From assembly GCF_010365865.1 (NCBI RefSeq), contig NZ_CP048020.1, positions 1,426,001 to 1,490,000 of the forward strand: a stretch of 64,000 bases of DNA, written 5' to 3'. Source of the stretch: Treponema vincentii (GTDB taxonomy: Bacteria > Spirochaetota > Spirochaetia > Treponematales > Treponemataceae). The notes beneath the pieces are model-generated. The model did not search any database. It saw only the letters and a list, made by a program, of their open reading frames with translations, and was not told the origin of the DNA. The position numbers were made by a program, and so were the translations under genes. Positions 33,616 to 42,415 of the stretch are shown piece after piece; positions within the stretch are counted from its first letter, which is position 1, and every line of letters begins with the position of its first letter.

Positions 33616-34737
33616 ATGAGCTGTGTTATATTTACCGGCGGCGGTACCGGAGGGCATATATTCCCCGGTATTGCCGTTGCAGAAGTGTTAAAAAAAGAAA
33701 CAGGGATACCGATTATCTGGATAGGTTCCAATAACGGCACCGATCGATCGTATGTGTGTAGTGCTGATATTCCGTTTTACGGAATACCGGCAGGAAAGCT
33801 CCGACGATATTTCAGCCTCGAAAACCTCATCGATGTGTTTAAAATTATCGGAGGATTCTTCGCTTCGTTGATTATCCTGTTAAGGCTTAAGCCCCGCTTT
33901 GTGTTTTCCAAAGGAGGCTTTGTGTCAGTGCCGCCGTGCGTTGCCGCACGGTGTTTAAAAATTCCGGTTATTACGCACGAATGTGATTTTTCACCGGGAC
34001 TTGCCACAAAAATCAATATGCGGTTTGCCGATCAAGTACTCATCTCTTATGCAAAAACAGCTGAATTTTTTCCGGTTACCGTGCAGAAGAAGCTTATCGT
34101 TACCGGAAACCCTGTCCGAATGCGTTTTTATGCAGCCGATGCGGAATCTGGCAAAACTTTTATTCAATATACCGGTGATAAGCCGATCCTATTTGTACAA
34201 GGAGGAAGCCTCGGTGCACTCCAGATCAATGTATTGGTAGAGCAAACAATTTTATTTCTTGCGGAATCTTTTTTTGTTGTGCACCAAACCGGCGCTCAGC
34301 ACCGTGCGCAAGGGGAACGGATTAAGCAGCGTCTAAAGGAAGAACGGCCGGATTTAAGCAGTTGCTATAAACCCTTCCCGTTCATCGTCGAGCAAATGCC
34401 CGATGTTCTTGCCGCTTCCGATCTCGTGATGTCGCGTGCAGGTGCTAATACTATCTGGGAAGCGGCTGCAGCCGGAAAGCCGATGCTCTTATTGCCGCTC
34501 GAAAAAGGCAGCAGCCGCGGTGATCAAATTGAAAATGCGGAATTTTTTACAGCGCAAGGAGCAGCTATTACACTTCATGCTAAAGATGCATCACCCACTG
34601 CGCTTTGCAGTGCATTAACTCATCTTGTAGAGAATCCGGAAAAGTTAAAAGCGATGGCTCAAGCCTCTTCCGCTCTTGCCGGAGAAAAACCTGCTGTTAA
34701 AATTGCCCGTCTATTACAACAATGGATGGCAAAATGA
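33616..34737 (+). CDS. murG: UDP-N-acetylglucosamine--N-acetylmuramyl-(pentapeptide) pyrophosphoryl-undecaprenol GlcNAc transferase
   Basis: 373 residues, GT28 family, GT-B fold, peripheral on the cytoplasmic face of the membrane. It adds GlcNAc to lipid I to make lipid II, the substrate of PBPs such as the one at 4394. Glycine loops are FTGGGTGGHIFPG at the N-terminus and QGGSLGALQIN in the second domain; the UDP-GlcNAc site includes MSRAGANTIWEAAAAGKPMLLLPL. A conserved THECDFSPGLA replaces the usual HEQN. A strong promoter ends ten bases before the ATG. The stop overlaps cvpA as ATGA. Confidence 0.95.
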   Translation: MSCVIFTGGGTGGHIFPGIAVAEVLKKETGIPIIWIGSNNGTDRSYVCSADIPFYGIPAGKLRRYFSLENLIDVFKIIGGFFASLIILLRLKPRFVFSKGGFVSVPPCVAARCLKIPVITHECDFSPGLATKINMRFADQVLISYAKTAEFFPVTVQKKLIVTGNPVRMRFYAADAESGKTFIQYTGDKPILFVQGGSLGALQINVLVEQTILFLAESFFVVHQTGAQHRAQGERIKQRLKEERPDLSSCYKPFPFIVEQMPDVLAASDLVMSRAGANTIWEAAAAGKPMLLLPLEKGSSRGDQIENAEFFTAQGAAITLHAKDASPTALCSALTHLVENPEKLKAMAQASSALAGEKPAVKIARLLQQWMAK

Positions 34738-35222
34738 GCATCAATATACTTGATACCGTTCTATTGCTTTTCAGTATTGTTGTCATCATAAAAGTTACCA
34801 TCCGAGGTTTTATCGACGAGTTTTTTTCAATGGCTGCCTTTTTGCTTGCAATTGCCGTCGCCTTTTGGTTTTATCGCCCGCTTTCTTTGCACACAAAGGT
34901 GAGCGGACTTTCCCCGGCGGCGATGAAGCTTATCGCTTTTTTTATGATATTTATCGTAGTATTTATAGCGGTTAAACTTTTACAATTATTGATATCTGCC
35001 GTTTTCAATAATGAAATTCTCAATAGTCTTGATCATGCGCTCGGGTTTTTTTTAGGTGTATTTGAAGCATATATCGTGCTTATTATTATAATCGCTATCC
35101 TACAGCTTCAGCCGTTTTTTAATGTTGATGAGCTTATTGCCCACAGTATTGTTGTGCGAGTACTGGTACCGCTTCCGATAGATAGCGATAATGTCTTACA
35201 GATGATCAGAAGCGGTATCTAA
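34734..35222 (+). CDS. cvpA: CvpA family membrane protein
   Basis: About 162 residues. I start at the ATG at 34734, overlapping the murG stop by four bases (ATGA). Four predicted hydrophobic helices; the conserved amphipathic segment DTVLLLFSIVVIIKVTIRGFIDEFFSM opens the protein and AFFMIFIVVFIAVKL forms the third helix. In E. coli CvpA is needed for colicin V production and envelope homeostasis; its biochemical role is unsettled. Position between murG and a clamp-loader-like gene is consistent with an envelope/housekeeping operon. Confidence 0.85.
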   Translation: MSINILDTVLLLFSIVVIIKVTIRGFIDEFFSMAAFLLAIAVAFWFYRPLSLHTKVSGLSPAAMKLIAFFMIFIVVFIAVKLLQLLISAVFNNEILNSLDHALGFFLGVFEAYIVLIIIIAILQLQPFFNVDELIAHSIVVRVLVPLPIDSDNVLQMIRSGI

Positions 35223-35236
35223 GGTGAGAGGCATAT

Positions 35237-36535
35237 ATGTTTGAAAATGTACTCGGGCAACCGGTTATCCAGCTGCTCAGCGATGAATCACAGCACGGTA
35301 ACGTACCACCGGCATTGCTTTTTGCAGGGCCGGAAGCAAGCGGTAAACTCACCGCCGCATTGGAAACAGCACGTATTCTTTCATGTGCTACAGACGGCAG
35401 TTGGACATGTACCTGTGAATCCTGCAAACGGCATAAAGACCTATCGGCAAGCGATCTGTTAATCCTCGGAACACGGGATACCGTGCTTGAAACGAAAGCA
35501 GCTGCCCGTGCGCTCTGCACCACAAAGACTGCGGCTGCACGGTACCTTTTTATCCGTGCCATACGCAAGCTTACGTCCCGATTTGATTCTCGGTTGTGGG
35601 AAACGGACGAACCGCGGTTTGTTAAAGCGGCGCCGATCCTTGCCGACATAGAGGAAGCCTTATCAGACCTTATCAGTCAATATGATAATATGGAAAACCT
35701 ATCGGGCGAAGAAGACAAAAAACTGGAAAAGCAAACAATAAAAATTGCCGATTTCTGCCAAAAGCTACAAGAAGATTGTATGTATGACACACTTCCCGTT
35801 AATCAGGTACGCAAAGCTTCCGCATGGGTGCGTTTAATGCCGGTAGGTAAAAAAAAGGTACTCATTGTCGAAAACGCTGATAAAATGCAAGAATCTGCCC
35901 GAAACGCATTTCTCAAGATATTGGAGGAGCCTCCTGAATATGCAGTTTTTATTTTAACGACAACACGCAGAGCCGCTGTTATCCCCACTATTTTATCCCG
36001 CGTACGAACCTACCCGTTTATTGAACGGGAAGCTAAGCACCAACAGGCAGTAATCGAACGGGTATTTCGCGATACGCATTTTTGTGTGGCGCTATCTCCA
36101 TCGCAACCGGTTCGTATCGTTTCATACTTGCAAAGTTTTTTACCGGTTGTCCCCGAATATTTTCGGGAAGCTGCCGCGGCCTTTTGGGAGTATTGCTTAA
36201 ATAGGGGAGAGCAACAAAAAAGACAATTTACAGTTCTTATTCAAAAACTTACGGCTTATCGGTCCGAACATCCGTCAACCTACGAACCGTCGATTACAGT
36301 TATACTGAAACTGCTCAATAATTGTAAACCGCGCCGAATATATATGCTTTTCTTAGAAGCGGCTATCGCTTTTTTGCAGGAAAGTATTCACACCGGCACA
36401 TGCACGCCGCAGGAATTAGAGCAATACGCTGCTGTTTCTCGTTTTATCCACACGGCGATGCAGTCAGTCGATATTTTTAATGGTGCACCGCAAGCAGCAC
36501 TGGAAACACTGAGCGAGCAGATTGCCTTTGCCTAA
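35237..36535 (+). CDS. DNA polymerase III clamp-loader subunit-like protein (delta-prime/gamma-like)
   Basis: 432 residues with an AAA+ clamp-loader fold. It shows a Walker A-like GPEASGKLTAA, a zinc-type Cys cluster (CTCESCKRH, with Cys at 53 further up), ENADKMQESARNAFLKILEEPPEYAVFIL (the highly conserved delta-prime/tau segment) and a sensor ILSRVRTYPF. A typical clamp-loader insertion of ~100 residues sits between the Cys cluster and KVLIVENADK. The Walker A has Glu-Ala instead of the usual pattern, which fits delta-prime subunits that bind but do not hydrolyse ATP. Loads the beta sliding clamp. The start has GAGAGG upstream. Distinguishing HolB from DnaX needs a search. Confidence 0.8.
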   Translation: MFENVLGQPVIQLLSDESQHGNVPPALLFAGPEASGKLTAALETARILSCATDGSWTCTCESCKRHKDLSASDLLILGTRDTVLETKAAARALCTTKTAAARYLFIRAIRKLTSRFDSRLWETDEPRFVKAAPILADIEEALSDLISQYDNMENLSGEEDKKLEKQTIKIADFCQKLQEDCMYDTLPVNQVRKASAWVRLMPVGKKKVLIVENADKMQESARNAFLKILEEPPEYAVFILTTTRRAAVIPTILSRVRTYPFIEREAKHQQAVIERVFRDTHFCVALSPSQPVRIVSYLQSFLPVVPEYFREAAAAFWEYCLNRGEQQKRQFTVLIQKLTAYRSEHPSTYEPSITVILKLLNNCKPRRIYMLFLEAAIAFLQESIHTGTCTPQELEQYAAVSRFIHTAMQSVDIFNGAPQAALETLSEQIAFA

Positions 36536-36602
36536 GGATGATCAAGGCAAGCATATCAAATTGGACATTTTAGATTTCCAGTGCAGGTTGCCTCGATGAG
36601 TA

Positions 36603-36642
36603 GGTATCTATAAAGAGGTCAGGGGGAGTTTTTAAAGATTCC
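36603..36642. repeat. Degenerate hairpin related to family A
   Basis: GGTATCTATAAAGAGG...GGGAGTTTTTAAAGATTCCC resembles a decayed family A hairpin. It lies between convergent genes and is a possible bidirectional terminator. Confidence 0.3.
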
Positions 36643-36648
36643 CAAGCA

Positions 36649-37395
36649 TTATAACCCGAAGGTGTTTGCCGGATTTACGCCTGCATAAAAATATAACGGA
36701 TGCTTATCTTCAGGGAAGACTCCTTTCAACCGTTTAGCTTCTTCAACCAGTGCAGGAGCATCCTTAATCACGGTAGTCAGTGCATTGAGGTTCGCAAGAT
36801 TTTTATTGATAATCAGTTCCGACTTGCGAGCAAGTCCCTGTAGTCGGCATGCAAGGTTGATGCCATAACCGACATAGTCGCGATATTTTAAGGCAGACGC
36901 TTCAGCAGATATCTCATACTTATATACTTTTTCCATTACTAAAGCACCGCCAAGCCCTAATTCGGGGTAGGGACTGAAAAGTTCTTCTCCGAGAAACTCG
37001 GTATAGGTTTGAAATACCATAATCGCTTCGCCTAATGTTGTCGGGGTTGTCTCGTCCCAAATAACTAAAGCACCGTCCCCAAGGAGCTTATAGTATGAGC
37101 ATCCGTATCCGAATTGATTTACACAGGATAAAAAGTTTGAAGTGAACGAGGTGATAAGCGAAAACACAGCCTTTTCATCATGTGAGCAAAGAAAGTTGCT
37201 GAATCCGCGTACGTCGACACAAAGGATAAGCGCATGAGGTTTTACGTCACCGACATATACGTTATCGAATATATCGACAGGCATCTTTTTCAAACCGGCA
37301 AGAGTTGATGCATCCAGCTCAACAGATCCGTTTTCAGCATTAGAAAATACAAGGTTATTAAGCGATACTGTATCCATTTGTACAAAATTTAACAT
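36649..37395 (-). CDS. Soluble class III adenylate/guanylate cyclase
   Basis: 248 residues, no membrane segment. The cyclase domain begins at about residue 54. All canonical residues are present at expected spacing: metal Asp61 in LCVDVRGFS, Lys103 and metal Asp107 in KLLGDG, adenine-site Asp173 in KYRDYVG, Asn180 and Arg184 in GINLACR. The Lys/Asp pair predicts ATP over GTP, so cAMP is the likely product. A ~50-residue N-terminal segment has no recognisable domain. No convincing Shine-Dalgarno precedes the ATG. It is divergent from the CapA-like gene and is the third cyclase domain within 11 kb. Confidence 0.85.
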   Translation of the reverse strand: MLNFVQMDTVSLNNLVFSNAENGSVELDASTLAGLKKMPVDIFDNVYVGDVKPHALILCVDVRGFSNFLCSHDEKAVFSLITSFTSNFLSCVNQFGYGCSYYKLLGDGALVIWDETTPTTLGEAIMVFQTYTEFLGEELFSPYPELGLGGALVMEKVYKYEISAEASALKYRDYVGYGINLACRLQGLARKSELIINKNLANLNALTTVIKDAPALVEEAKRLKGVFPEDKHPLYFYAGVNPANTFGL

Positions 37396-37482
37396 ATTTT
37401 ATTCAAAAAGACAAGGTAAAAATATCTTGTCTTGAATATTTTTAATATTCCTCGCATATTAATAGGGGAGGAGTAATCATAT

Positions 37483-38820
37483 ATGCGCCGAATCTCTGTT
37501 TTTATGTTTCTGTTGCCTGTATTCTGTTCATGCTGTGTAGTTGCCGACTCACTGCAAGTTATTATTCCGGCTGTTGTAGAGGAAGATGCTGTCCCTATAG
37601 ACGATGGCAATCTCCTTTTTATGGGAAGCAATCCTTATAGTCCTCCTCTCGTGCTCACTTTCGCAGGAGATCTTATGGCTCATACTGTGAATTTTAATAT
37701 GAAGTCGTATGATTTAATATACACTGATGTCGAAAAAATATTACATAATGATGATTTAAGTTTTGTAAATGTTGAAACACCGGTCTGCGATGTACTACCG
37801 CTTTCGACCTACCCCAGTTTTAATGTGCATACACCTTATGTGCGTGCTGCTGTTCAAGCAGGGTTTGACGTATTGAGTCTCGCGAATAATCACACCAATG
37901 ATCATGGTAAGATCGGTATTGATGGAACACTTACTGCGATACGGACAGTACAGAAAGAGCGCCTCACTTCCGGCATACTTCCTTCGTTTTTGATATTTTC
38001 CGGCTTAAAAGATTCCGAGAATGACCCTATACAGGTAACACCTCTTTTTTATAAGGGATGGAATATCCTATTTTGCTCCGTTACCGAAATTTTGAATTCC
38101 TACGATTCATCAAAAGCTCGGCTGTATTACAGTGCACCGACAAAGCAGGGGAGAGAGGCGCTCCTTTCAGTCATTAAAGAGGCACGCAACAGATATCCCT
38201 GCGATCTATTTGTCTTAGGGCTCCATCTCAATGAACCTGAATACGGTAGGATTGTTTCGAAAGCGAAAAAGGCGTGGTTTAAACAGCTTGGCGAAGCAGG
38301 AGTTGATATTATTTGGGCGCATCATCCGCATGTTATGCAGACATGGGAGACAATTACGGTCGAACGACCTGCACCTTTGCAAGAAGCCACCATGACCGAT
38401 AACACAACCAATCAAAAAACTTCTGATACCGATATGGCAATTGATGCTAGACATACCGACATATCCGATGTGAAAGAAATCGTTGCCTCAGAACAGTGCA
38501 AGGTCTTTTGTATGTATTCTATGGGGAATTTTATTTCTGGGCAACGCTGGCATACACGGTATGATGATCCCGCATTCTATCGTGAATATACCGGAGACGC
38601 CGTATTGCTGCAATTAACATGTACGCGAAATAAAGCGGGTAGGGCGGATTTTTCGGTTTTGCCGCTGCTTATAACGCAATACAATGAATCGGCATATCCG
38701 GTTGTCAAGCGTTTTACACAGGAATGGCTAGATACGCTCAGCGAAAAGGAAAAGAATTATTTTACGAAGCGGCTTGAACTTATGGAGGCATATCTTCCGA
38801 TAAATCTAACTACCGAATAA
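37483..38820 (+). CDS. CapA family protein (poly-gamma-glutamate synthesis-like phosphoesterase fold)
   Basis: 445 residues with a signal peptide and Cys-rich end (FCSCCVVA), possibly a lipoprotein. The PGA_cap/CapA metallophosphatase-like fold is seen from ~residue 58: LTFAGDLMAH, FVNVETPVCD, GFDVLSLANNHTNDHG with metal-ligand Asp/Asn/His, WAHHPHVMQTWE and YSMGNFISGQRW. CapA is required for poly-gamma-glutamate export in Bacillus, but most family members have undefined roles. There is a ~35-residue Thr/Asp-rich insert before MYSMGNF (about residues 305-340). AGGGGAGGAG lies ten bases before the ATG. Monocistronic, divergent from the cyclase gene. Confidence 0.85.
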   Translation: MRRISVFMFLLPVFCSCCVVADSLQVIIPAVVEEDAVPIDDGNLLFMGSNPYSPPLVLTFAGDLMAHTVNFNMKSYDLIYTDVEKILHNDDLSFVNVETPVCDVLPLSTYPSFNVHTPYVRAAVQAGFDVLSLANNHTNDHGKIGIDGTLTAIRTVQKERLTSGILPSFLIFSGLKDSENDPIQVTPLFYKGWNILFCSVTEILNSYDSSKARLYYSAPTKQGREALLSVIKEARNRYPCDLFVLGLHLNEPEYGRIVSKAKKAWFKQLGEAGVDIIWAHHPHVMQTWETITVERPAPLQEATMTDNTTNQKTSDTDMAIDARHTDISDVKEIVASEQCKVFCMYSMGNFISGQRWHTRYDDPAFYREYTGDAVLLQLTCTRNKAGRADFSVLPLLITQYNESAYPVVKRFTQEWLDTLSEKEKNYFTKRLELMEAYLPINLTTE

Positions 38821-38854
38821 AACACGAGCTTTAGAGCCTTGCCGTTTTCAGTTA

Positions 38855-40180
38855 TTATTCGTTCCGCGCCTTAGAAACAAAACGGGTACATTCGCTGATA
38901 AACTCAAGGTTGACGGTAGCAACCGGTCCGTTACGTTGTTTTGCAACGATCAGCTCGGTATCAGGGCTCTCGCGTTTTTCGCGATGTAAGAACATAACGA
39001 CATCAGCATCCTGTTCGATTGCGCCTGATTCCCGCAAATTTGCAAGTGTCGGAGCTGTACCTTCAGCATCACGCCCTACCTGCGATAGCGCTATGACGGG
39101 AATATTAAGTTCGCGGGCGAGGCTTTTAAGCGATTGAGAAATTTCTGCAAAGCGTTCATGGCGCGGAATAGCGTTATTTTCCGAAGCGATTAAACCGAGG
39201 TAATCGATAAAGATAATCTTTACCCCCTCTTGCAAGCAGAGTTGCCGCGCCATCGCCCGTAAATCGAGCAGCTTCATATTGGGCATATCGACGATATAGA
39301 GCGGTGCTTCATAGAGTCTGCCTGCTGCATCTTGAATTTTTTGAAAATCGGCAAGCTGCAAATTCCCGGAACGGATTTTGGAAGAGGAAACTCGCGATTC
39401 CAGAGAGAACAGTCGATGTATCAGCTGCATATTTGACATTTCAAGCGAAAAGAAAGCGGAAGGTATTTTTTTTGTTACCGAAATATAGTCGGCAATGGTA
39501 AGTGCCAGCGCAGTTTTTCCGATTGAAGGGCGTGCCCCGATGATAATAAGTTCGGAATTTTGAAAACCGCTGGTAAGGCTATCTAAAAATTCAAAGCCGG
39601 AAGGAATCCCAGAAAACTCGTCGCGATGTTGTGTACGCGCTTGGATAATCTCGATTGCTTCCAAAATAAGATCTTTCGGTGTATGAAAGGTCGCCGATTG
39701 CCCCGCATCGGTTAAATCAAAGATATTCTTCTGTGCCTGTTCCAGCACGGAAGAGTATGCAACGGTTTGGTCAAAGACATCGGCATAAATCTGCTGCGAA
39801 ACTCGTAAGAGTGAACGACGAATAGCAGCATCGAGGACAATTTTTGCATAATAGGCAACGTTTGCAGTGCTTGGGACGGTATCGGTGAGTGAGGCGATAT
39901 AAGCCATACCGCCTACAGAATCAAGCAAACCTTCTTGCCGCAGATGTTCGCTGATAACAAGAAGATCAACCCGATGACCTCCGTTATAAAGATCAACAAC
40001 AGCTTGGAAGATTTTTTGATGGGCAATTGTATAAAAACTTTCCGCACGAACATACTGCAAAACCGTCCCGATAGAATCCGAGTCAAGCAAGATAGCTCCG
40101 AGCACAGCTTGTTCTGCTTCCGTATTATTCGGCGGTATTTTATCCTTTAATGAAGAAAGCTGCTTTATCATGTCTGACAT
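38855..40180 (-). CDS. dnaB: Replicative DNA helicase DnaB
   Basis: 441 residues, hexameric 5'-3' helicase of the replisome. The N-terminal domain (PPNNTEAEQAVLGAILLDSDS) is followed by the RecA-like motor: Walker A GARPSIGKTALAL, a Walker B-like VKIIFIDYLGLI, and ALSQVGRDAEG with REIGAIEQDADVV-like segment (RESGAIEQDADVVMFLHR), the H4 region. No intein. AGGGAAA precedes the ATG. It ends the rpsF-ssb-rpsR-rplI-dnaB block, from which it is separated by a terminator-like hairpin, so it may have partly independent expression. Confidence 0.97.
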   Translation of the reverse strand: MSDMIKQLSSLKDKIPPNNTEAEQAVLGAILLDSDSIGTVLQYVRAESFYTIAHQKIFQAVVDLYNGGHRVDLLVISEHLRQEGLLDSVGGMAYIASLTDTVPSTANVAYYAKIVLDAAIRRSLLRVSQQIYADVFDQTVAYSSVLEQAQKNIFDLTDAGQSATFHTPKDLILEAIEIIQARTQHRDEFSGIPSGFEFLDSLTSGFQNSELIIIGARPSIGKTALALTIADYISVTKKIPSAFFSLEMSNMQLIHRLFSLESRVSSSKIRSGNLQLADFQKIQDAAGRLYEAPLYIVDMPNMKLLDLRAMARQLCLQEGVKIIFIDYLGLIASENNAIPRHERFAEISQSLKSLARELNIPVIALSQVGRDAEGTAPTLANLRESGAIEQDADVVMFLHREKRESPDTELIVAKQRNGPVATVNLEFISECTRFVSKARNE

Positions 40181-40208
40181 TCTATTTTCCCTGATAATTT
40201 TTATATAT

Positions 40209-40246
40209 GAGCATCTATAAAAACCGGCGAGTTTTTATAGATACCC
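40209..40246. repeat. Hairpin repeat family A between rplI and dnaB
   Basis: Imperfect arms GAGCATCTATAAAAACC / GTTTTTATAGATACCC. It is 29 bases before the dnaB start and may attenuate transcription from rplI. Confidence 0.5.
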
Positions 40247-40253
40247 TAAAAAT

Positions 40254-40288
40254 TAAAAGAGAAGCCCCCTAATAGAACTTCTCTTTTA
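40254..40288 (-). terminator. Terminator-like hairpin after rplI
   Basis: Arms TAAAAGAGAAG (40254-40264) and CTTCTCTTTTA (40278-40288) pair fully. On the minus strand the stem is followed by ATTTTTAG, giving a rho-independent terminator shape 54 bases after the rplI stop. Confidence 0.65.
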
Positions 40289-40341
40289 TGATGGGTGACA
40301 CACCGTTTCCTTCTCTGATAAATCAATATAAGAGAAGTAGG

Positions 40342-40947
40342 CTATTCTTGCGTTTTGGCAGATTCTTCTGCTTTTACTTCTTCTTGGGTAGCTTCAGCTT
40401 GCTGTCCTTCAGTTGCTTCTGCCCGAGTCTCAGCTTCGTCCCCTTCATGGTGGCGGCGAGAGCGTTTCTCCGGTTTTGCCTCGGCCGTTTTTTCAGCCTC
40501 AGGCTGTGCCTCTACCACGATGGGAAGCACCGCAACAGCCGCTTCATACAGTTTGAGGGTCGCGTTATAATGCCCCACACTTTTAAAGGTAAGGCCGGGC
40601 AATTCAATACGCTTCCGTTCAATTTCGAATCCAAGTTTCTGCAGTTCATCGGAAACGGTTTGGTTGGTAACCGCACCGTACAGCTTCCCATTGGGACCTG
40701 CGGGCATTACGATAGTCAGTGTGAGGTTTTCAAGCTGCTCTTTTAAGCCTGCTGCATTCTGCCGTTTCACCGCTTTCCGCTGCTCTATCTCCTCTTTACG
40801 GCTTTCAAAATGGGCAAGGGTAAAAGAATTGCAGGGAACTGCTAAATTCCGCGGAAACAAATAGTTACGGGCATACCCTTTGGCAACGTCCTTAATATCC
40901 CCCTCTTCTCCGAGGTGTTTGACATCTTCATTTAAAATTACTTTCAT
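40342..40947 (-). CDS. rplI: 50S ribosomal protein L9 with long C-terminal extension
   Basis: 201 residues; the first ~148 are a complete L9: MKVILNEDVKHLGEEGDIKDVAKGYARNYLFPR with the conserved Gly/Tyr-Ala-Arg-Asn-Tyr-Leu, a long connecting helix and the C-terminal domain (KLYGAVTNQTVSDELQ). About 50 extra residues are Glu/Ala/Lys-rich (AEAKPEKRSRRHHEGDEAE) and probably disordered. L9 stabilises elongated structure near the L1 stalk. AAGGAG precedes the ATG. Third-from-last gene of the rpsF block. Confidence 0.96.
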   Translation of the reverse strand: MKVILNEDVKHLGEEGDIKDVAKGYARNYLFPRNLAVPCNSFTLAHFESRKEEIEQRKAVKRQNAAGLKEQLENLTLTIVMPAGPNGKLYGAVTNQTVSDELQKLGFEIERKRIELPGLTFKSVGHYNATLKLYEAAVAVLPIVVEAQPEAEKTAEAKPEKRSRRHHEGDEAETRAEATEGQQAEATQEEVKAEESAKTQE

Positions 40948-41048
40948 TTCAAGCTCCTTATAGGCGTACCGTTACAACGGTACATAATGATAAAACGATA
41001 GCTGACCGGTATTCCAGGAGTTGGAATCCGGCAGCAGACAATTTAAAT

Positions 41049-41075
41049 ACTCCTAAAAACCGTGTTTTTAGGAGT
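41049..41075. repeat. Hairpin repeat family A between rpsR and rplI
   Basis: Arms ACTCCTAAAAAC (41049-41060) and GTTTTTAGGAGT (41064-41075) pair perfectly with a three-base loop. It begins 11 bases after the rpsR stop on the transcribed strand. It is within a ribosomal operon, so partial termination rather than full stop is likely. Confidence 0.6.
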
Positions 41076-41085
41076 GTATCAACTC

Positions 41086-41400
41086 TTAGTCTACAACGTA
41101 AGGAAGTAACGCTAATGCGCGCGCACGCTTGATTTCAAGCGCAAGCTTACGCTGATGCTTCGCACAAGTTCCGGTAATACGGCGTGGTAAAATCTTTCCG
41201 CGTTCGGTAATAAAGCGCCGCAAAGAATCAGGGTCTTTATAATCGATTTTTGCCTTTTGCGAACAGAATCGACAAACCTTTTTACGGAAAAACATTTTTC
41301 CTTTTTTATTTACCTGGCGTTCTTCGTTTCCTCCTCCTTCGCGAGGATTTTCCTGTGTATTTGTGTCCGCTTCAACGGTATTCAGTGTCTCGTCCGACAT
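41086..41400 (-). CDS. rpsR: 30S ribosomal protein S18
   Basis: 104 residues. After a ~34-residue Glu/Asn/Thr-rich N-terminal extension, the S18 core has [54 protein letters not shown] split over residues ~41-95. The CxxC...C (Cys45/48 and Cys79 by position in the core) is the zinc-binding form. S18 binds S6 in the platform of the small subunit. AAGGAG precedes the ATG. The extended N-terminus is unusual. Confidence 0.96.
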   Translation of the reverse strand: MSDETLNTVEADTNTQENPREGGGNEERQVNKKGKMFFRKKVCRFCSQKAKIDYKDPDSLRRFITERGKILPRRITGTCAKHQRKLALEIKRARALALLPYVVD

Positions 41401-41412
41401 GTTTTGTTCTCC

Positions 41413-41892
41413 TTAAAATGGAATATTGTCATAATTAGCATTATCAAAATCAGCTTCATAACCGTCATTAGCCGGTGACATATTTTGCCGAGCCTGATAT
41501 GCCGAAGGCGCATTTGATCGCTGATATGCTTCCCGATTGCCGCTACTTGTCTGCTGACCGCTTCCGGAACCGCCTCCTAAAAGCTGAAGATTATTCGCGA
41601 TAATTTCTACTTTACTGCGGGATTGCCCGTCCTGTTCCCATCGGTTTTGCCGAAGTTCACCGTCAACAGCAACCTGTTTTCCTTTCACAAGGTATTGGTT
41701 AAGCGCTTCACCCTGTCTGCCCCAAAGTACGATGTCGAAATAGTTTACTTCTTCAACCCATTCTTCACCGTTTTTCCGCCGTCGGTTAATTGCAATCGAA
41801 AACTTGCATACGGCAGCTCCTCCTTGAGTATATTTTAATTCCGCATCACGGGTAAGTCTGCCGACAAGTACGACATGGTTTATATCTGCCAT
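41413..41892 (-). CDS. ssb: Single-stranded DNA-binding protein
   Basis: 159 residues, starting at the ATG at 41892 with GGGAGG six bases upstream; a TTG one codon before is not used. OB-fold residues 1-110 (NHVVLVGRLTRDAELKYTQGG, WVEEVNYFDIVLWGRQGE, LRQNRWEQDGQSRSKVEI), then a Gly/Ser/Gln/Asn-rich tail and the terminal acidic tip DNIPF, the docking peptide for repair and replication partners. Located between rpsF and rpsR as in many bacteria. Confidence 0.97.
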   Translation of the reverse strand: MADINHVVLVGRLTRDAELKYTQGGAAVCKFSIAINRRRKNGEEWVEEVNYFDIVLWGRQGEALNQYLVKGKQVAVDGELRQNRWEQDGQSRSKVEIIANNLQLLGGGSGSGQQTSSGNREAYQRSNAPSAYQARQNMSPANDGYEADFDNANYDNIPF

Positions 41893-41907
41893 CAATATCC
41901 TCCCGAA

Positions 41908-42189
41908 TTATTCATCAATTTTGATAAATAAAAAAGTCAAAAGGTTTTGATTTAGTTTAAACTTGCGGTCTATTTCGATAATCTTATCCGGTTCGGCATG
42001 GATATTGAACAATACATAGCGCCCCTTTGTCTTTTTTTTGATTTCATACGTTAATTCACGGTCTCCGAATGGGTCTTCGGAATCAATTTGGACGTTGAAG
42101 TCCCCCAGAACGGATCGGGCTTCTTCAATCCCCTGTTTGAACTGTGCTTCCTCAATAGGAAAGACAGTCATCAACTCATACTTTCTCAT
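41908..42189 (-). CDS. rpsF: 30S ribosomal protein S6
   Basis: 93 residues with the S6 fold: MRKYELMTVFPIEEAQFKQ, FGDRELTYEIKKKTKGRYVLFNIHAEPDKIIEIDRKFKLN is the core in two pieces and the protein ends NLLTFLFIKIDE. S6 pairs with S18 on the 16S rRNA platform. AGGAGG precedes the ATG. First gene of the block; its ~135-base leader contains three hairpins and may be the site of feedback control by S6:S18. Confidence 0.96.
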   Translation of the reverse strand: MRKYELMTVFPIEEAQFKQGIEEARSVLGDFNVQIDSEDPFGDRELTYEIKKKTKGRYVLFNIHAEPDKIIEIDRKFKLNQNLLTFLFIKIDE

Positions 42190-42212
42190 GTGCCCTCCTG
42201 ATGGCCATTAGC

Positions 42213-42319
42213 CCCGTATTTACTACGGGATGGAGTTTATTTATCGGGCTTTAAACCCCGATATAGCGTTTACCTCATCTTAGATGAATAGCAATAAAAC
42301 CCATTCATAGAGAGGTAAA
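42213..42319 (-). promoter_or_regulatory. rpsF 5' leader with three hairpins
   Basis: In the order of transcription: TTTACCTC/GAGGTAAA (42312-42319 with 42269-42276, enclosing ATGAAT/ATTCAT), TATCGGG/CCCGATA (42242-42263) and CCCGTA/TACGGG (42213-42229). The last ends about 20 bases before AGGAGG. The position fits ribosomal-protein autoregulation, as known for S6:S18 leaders in several phyla; the specific motif was not proven. Confidence 0.4.
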
Positions 42320-42330
42320 GCATAGATTTC

Positions 42331-42360
42331 AGTATAGTATAAAAAGACTTGTTCAGTCAA
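42331..42360 (-). promoter_or_regulatory. Promoter of rpsF operon
   Basis: On the minus strand, TTGACT (42360-42355), an 18-base spacer and TATACT (42336-42331), giving a start near 42324. Confidence 0.6.
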
Positions 42361-42415
42361 TGCTGCATTTCATAATTAAAGAATTAACCATCATCTGATG
42401 TTAAGCGTTATGATT

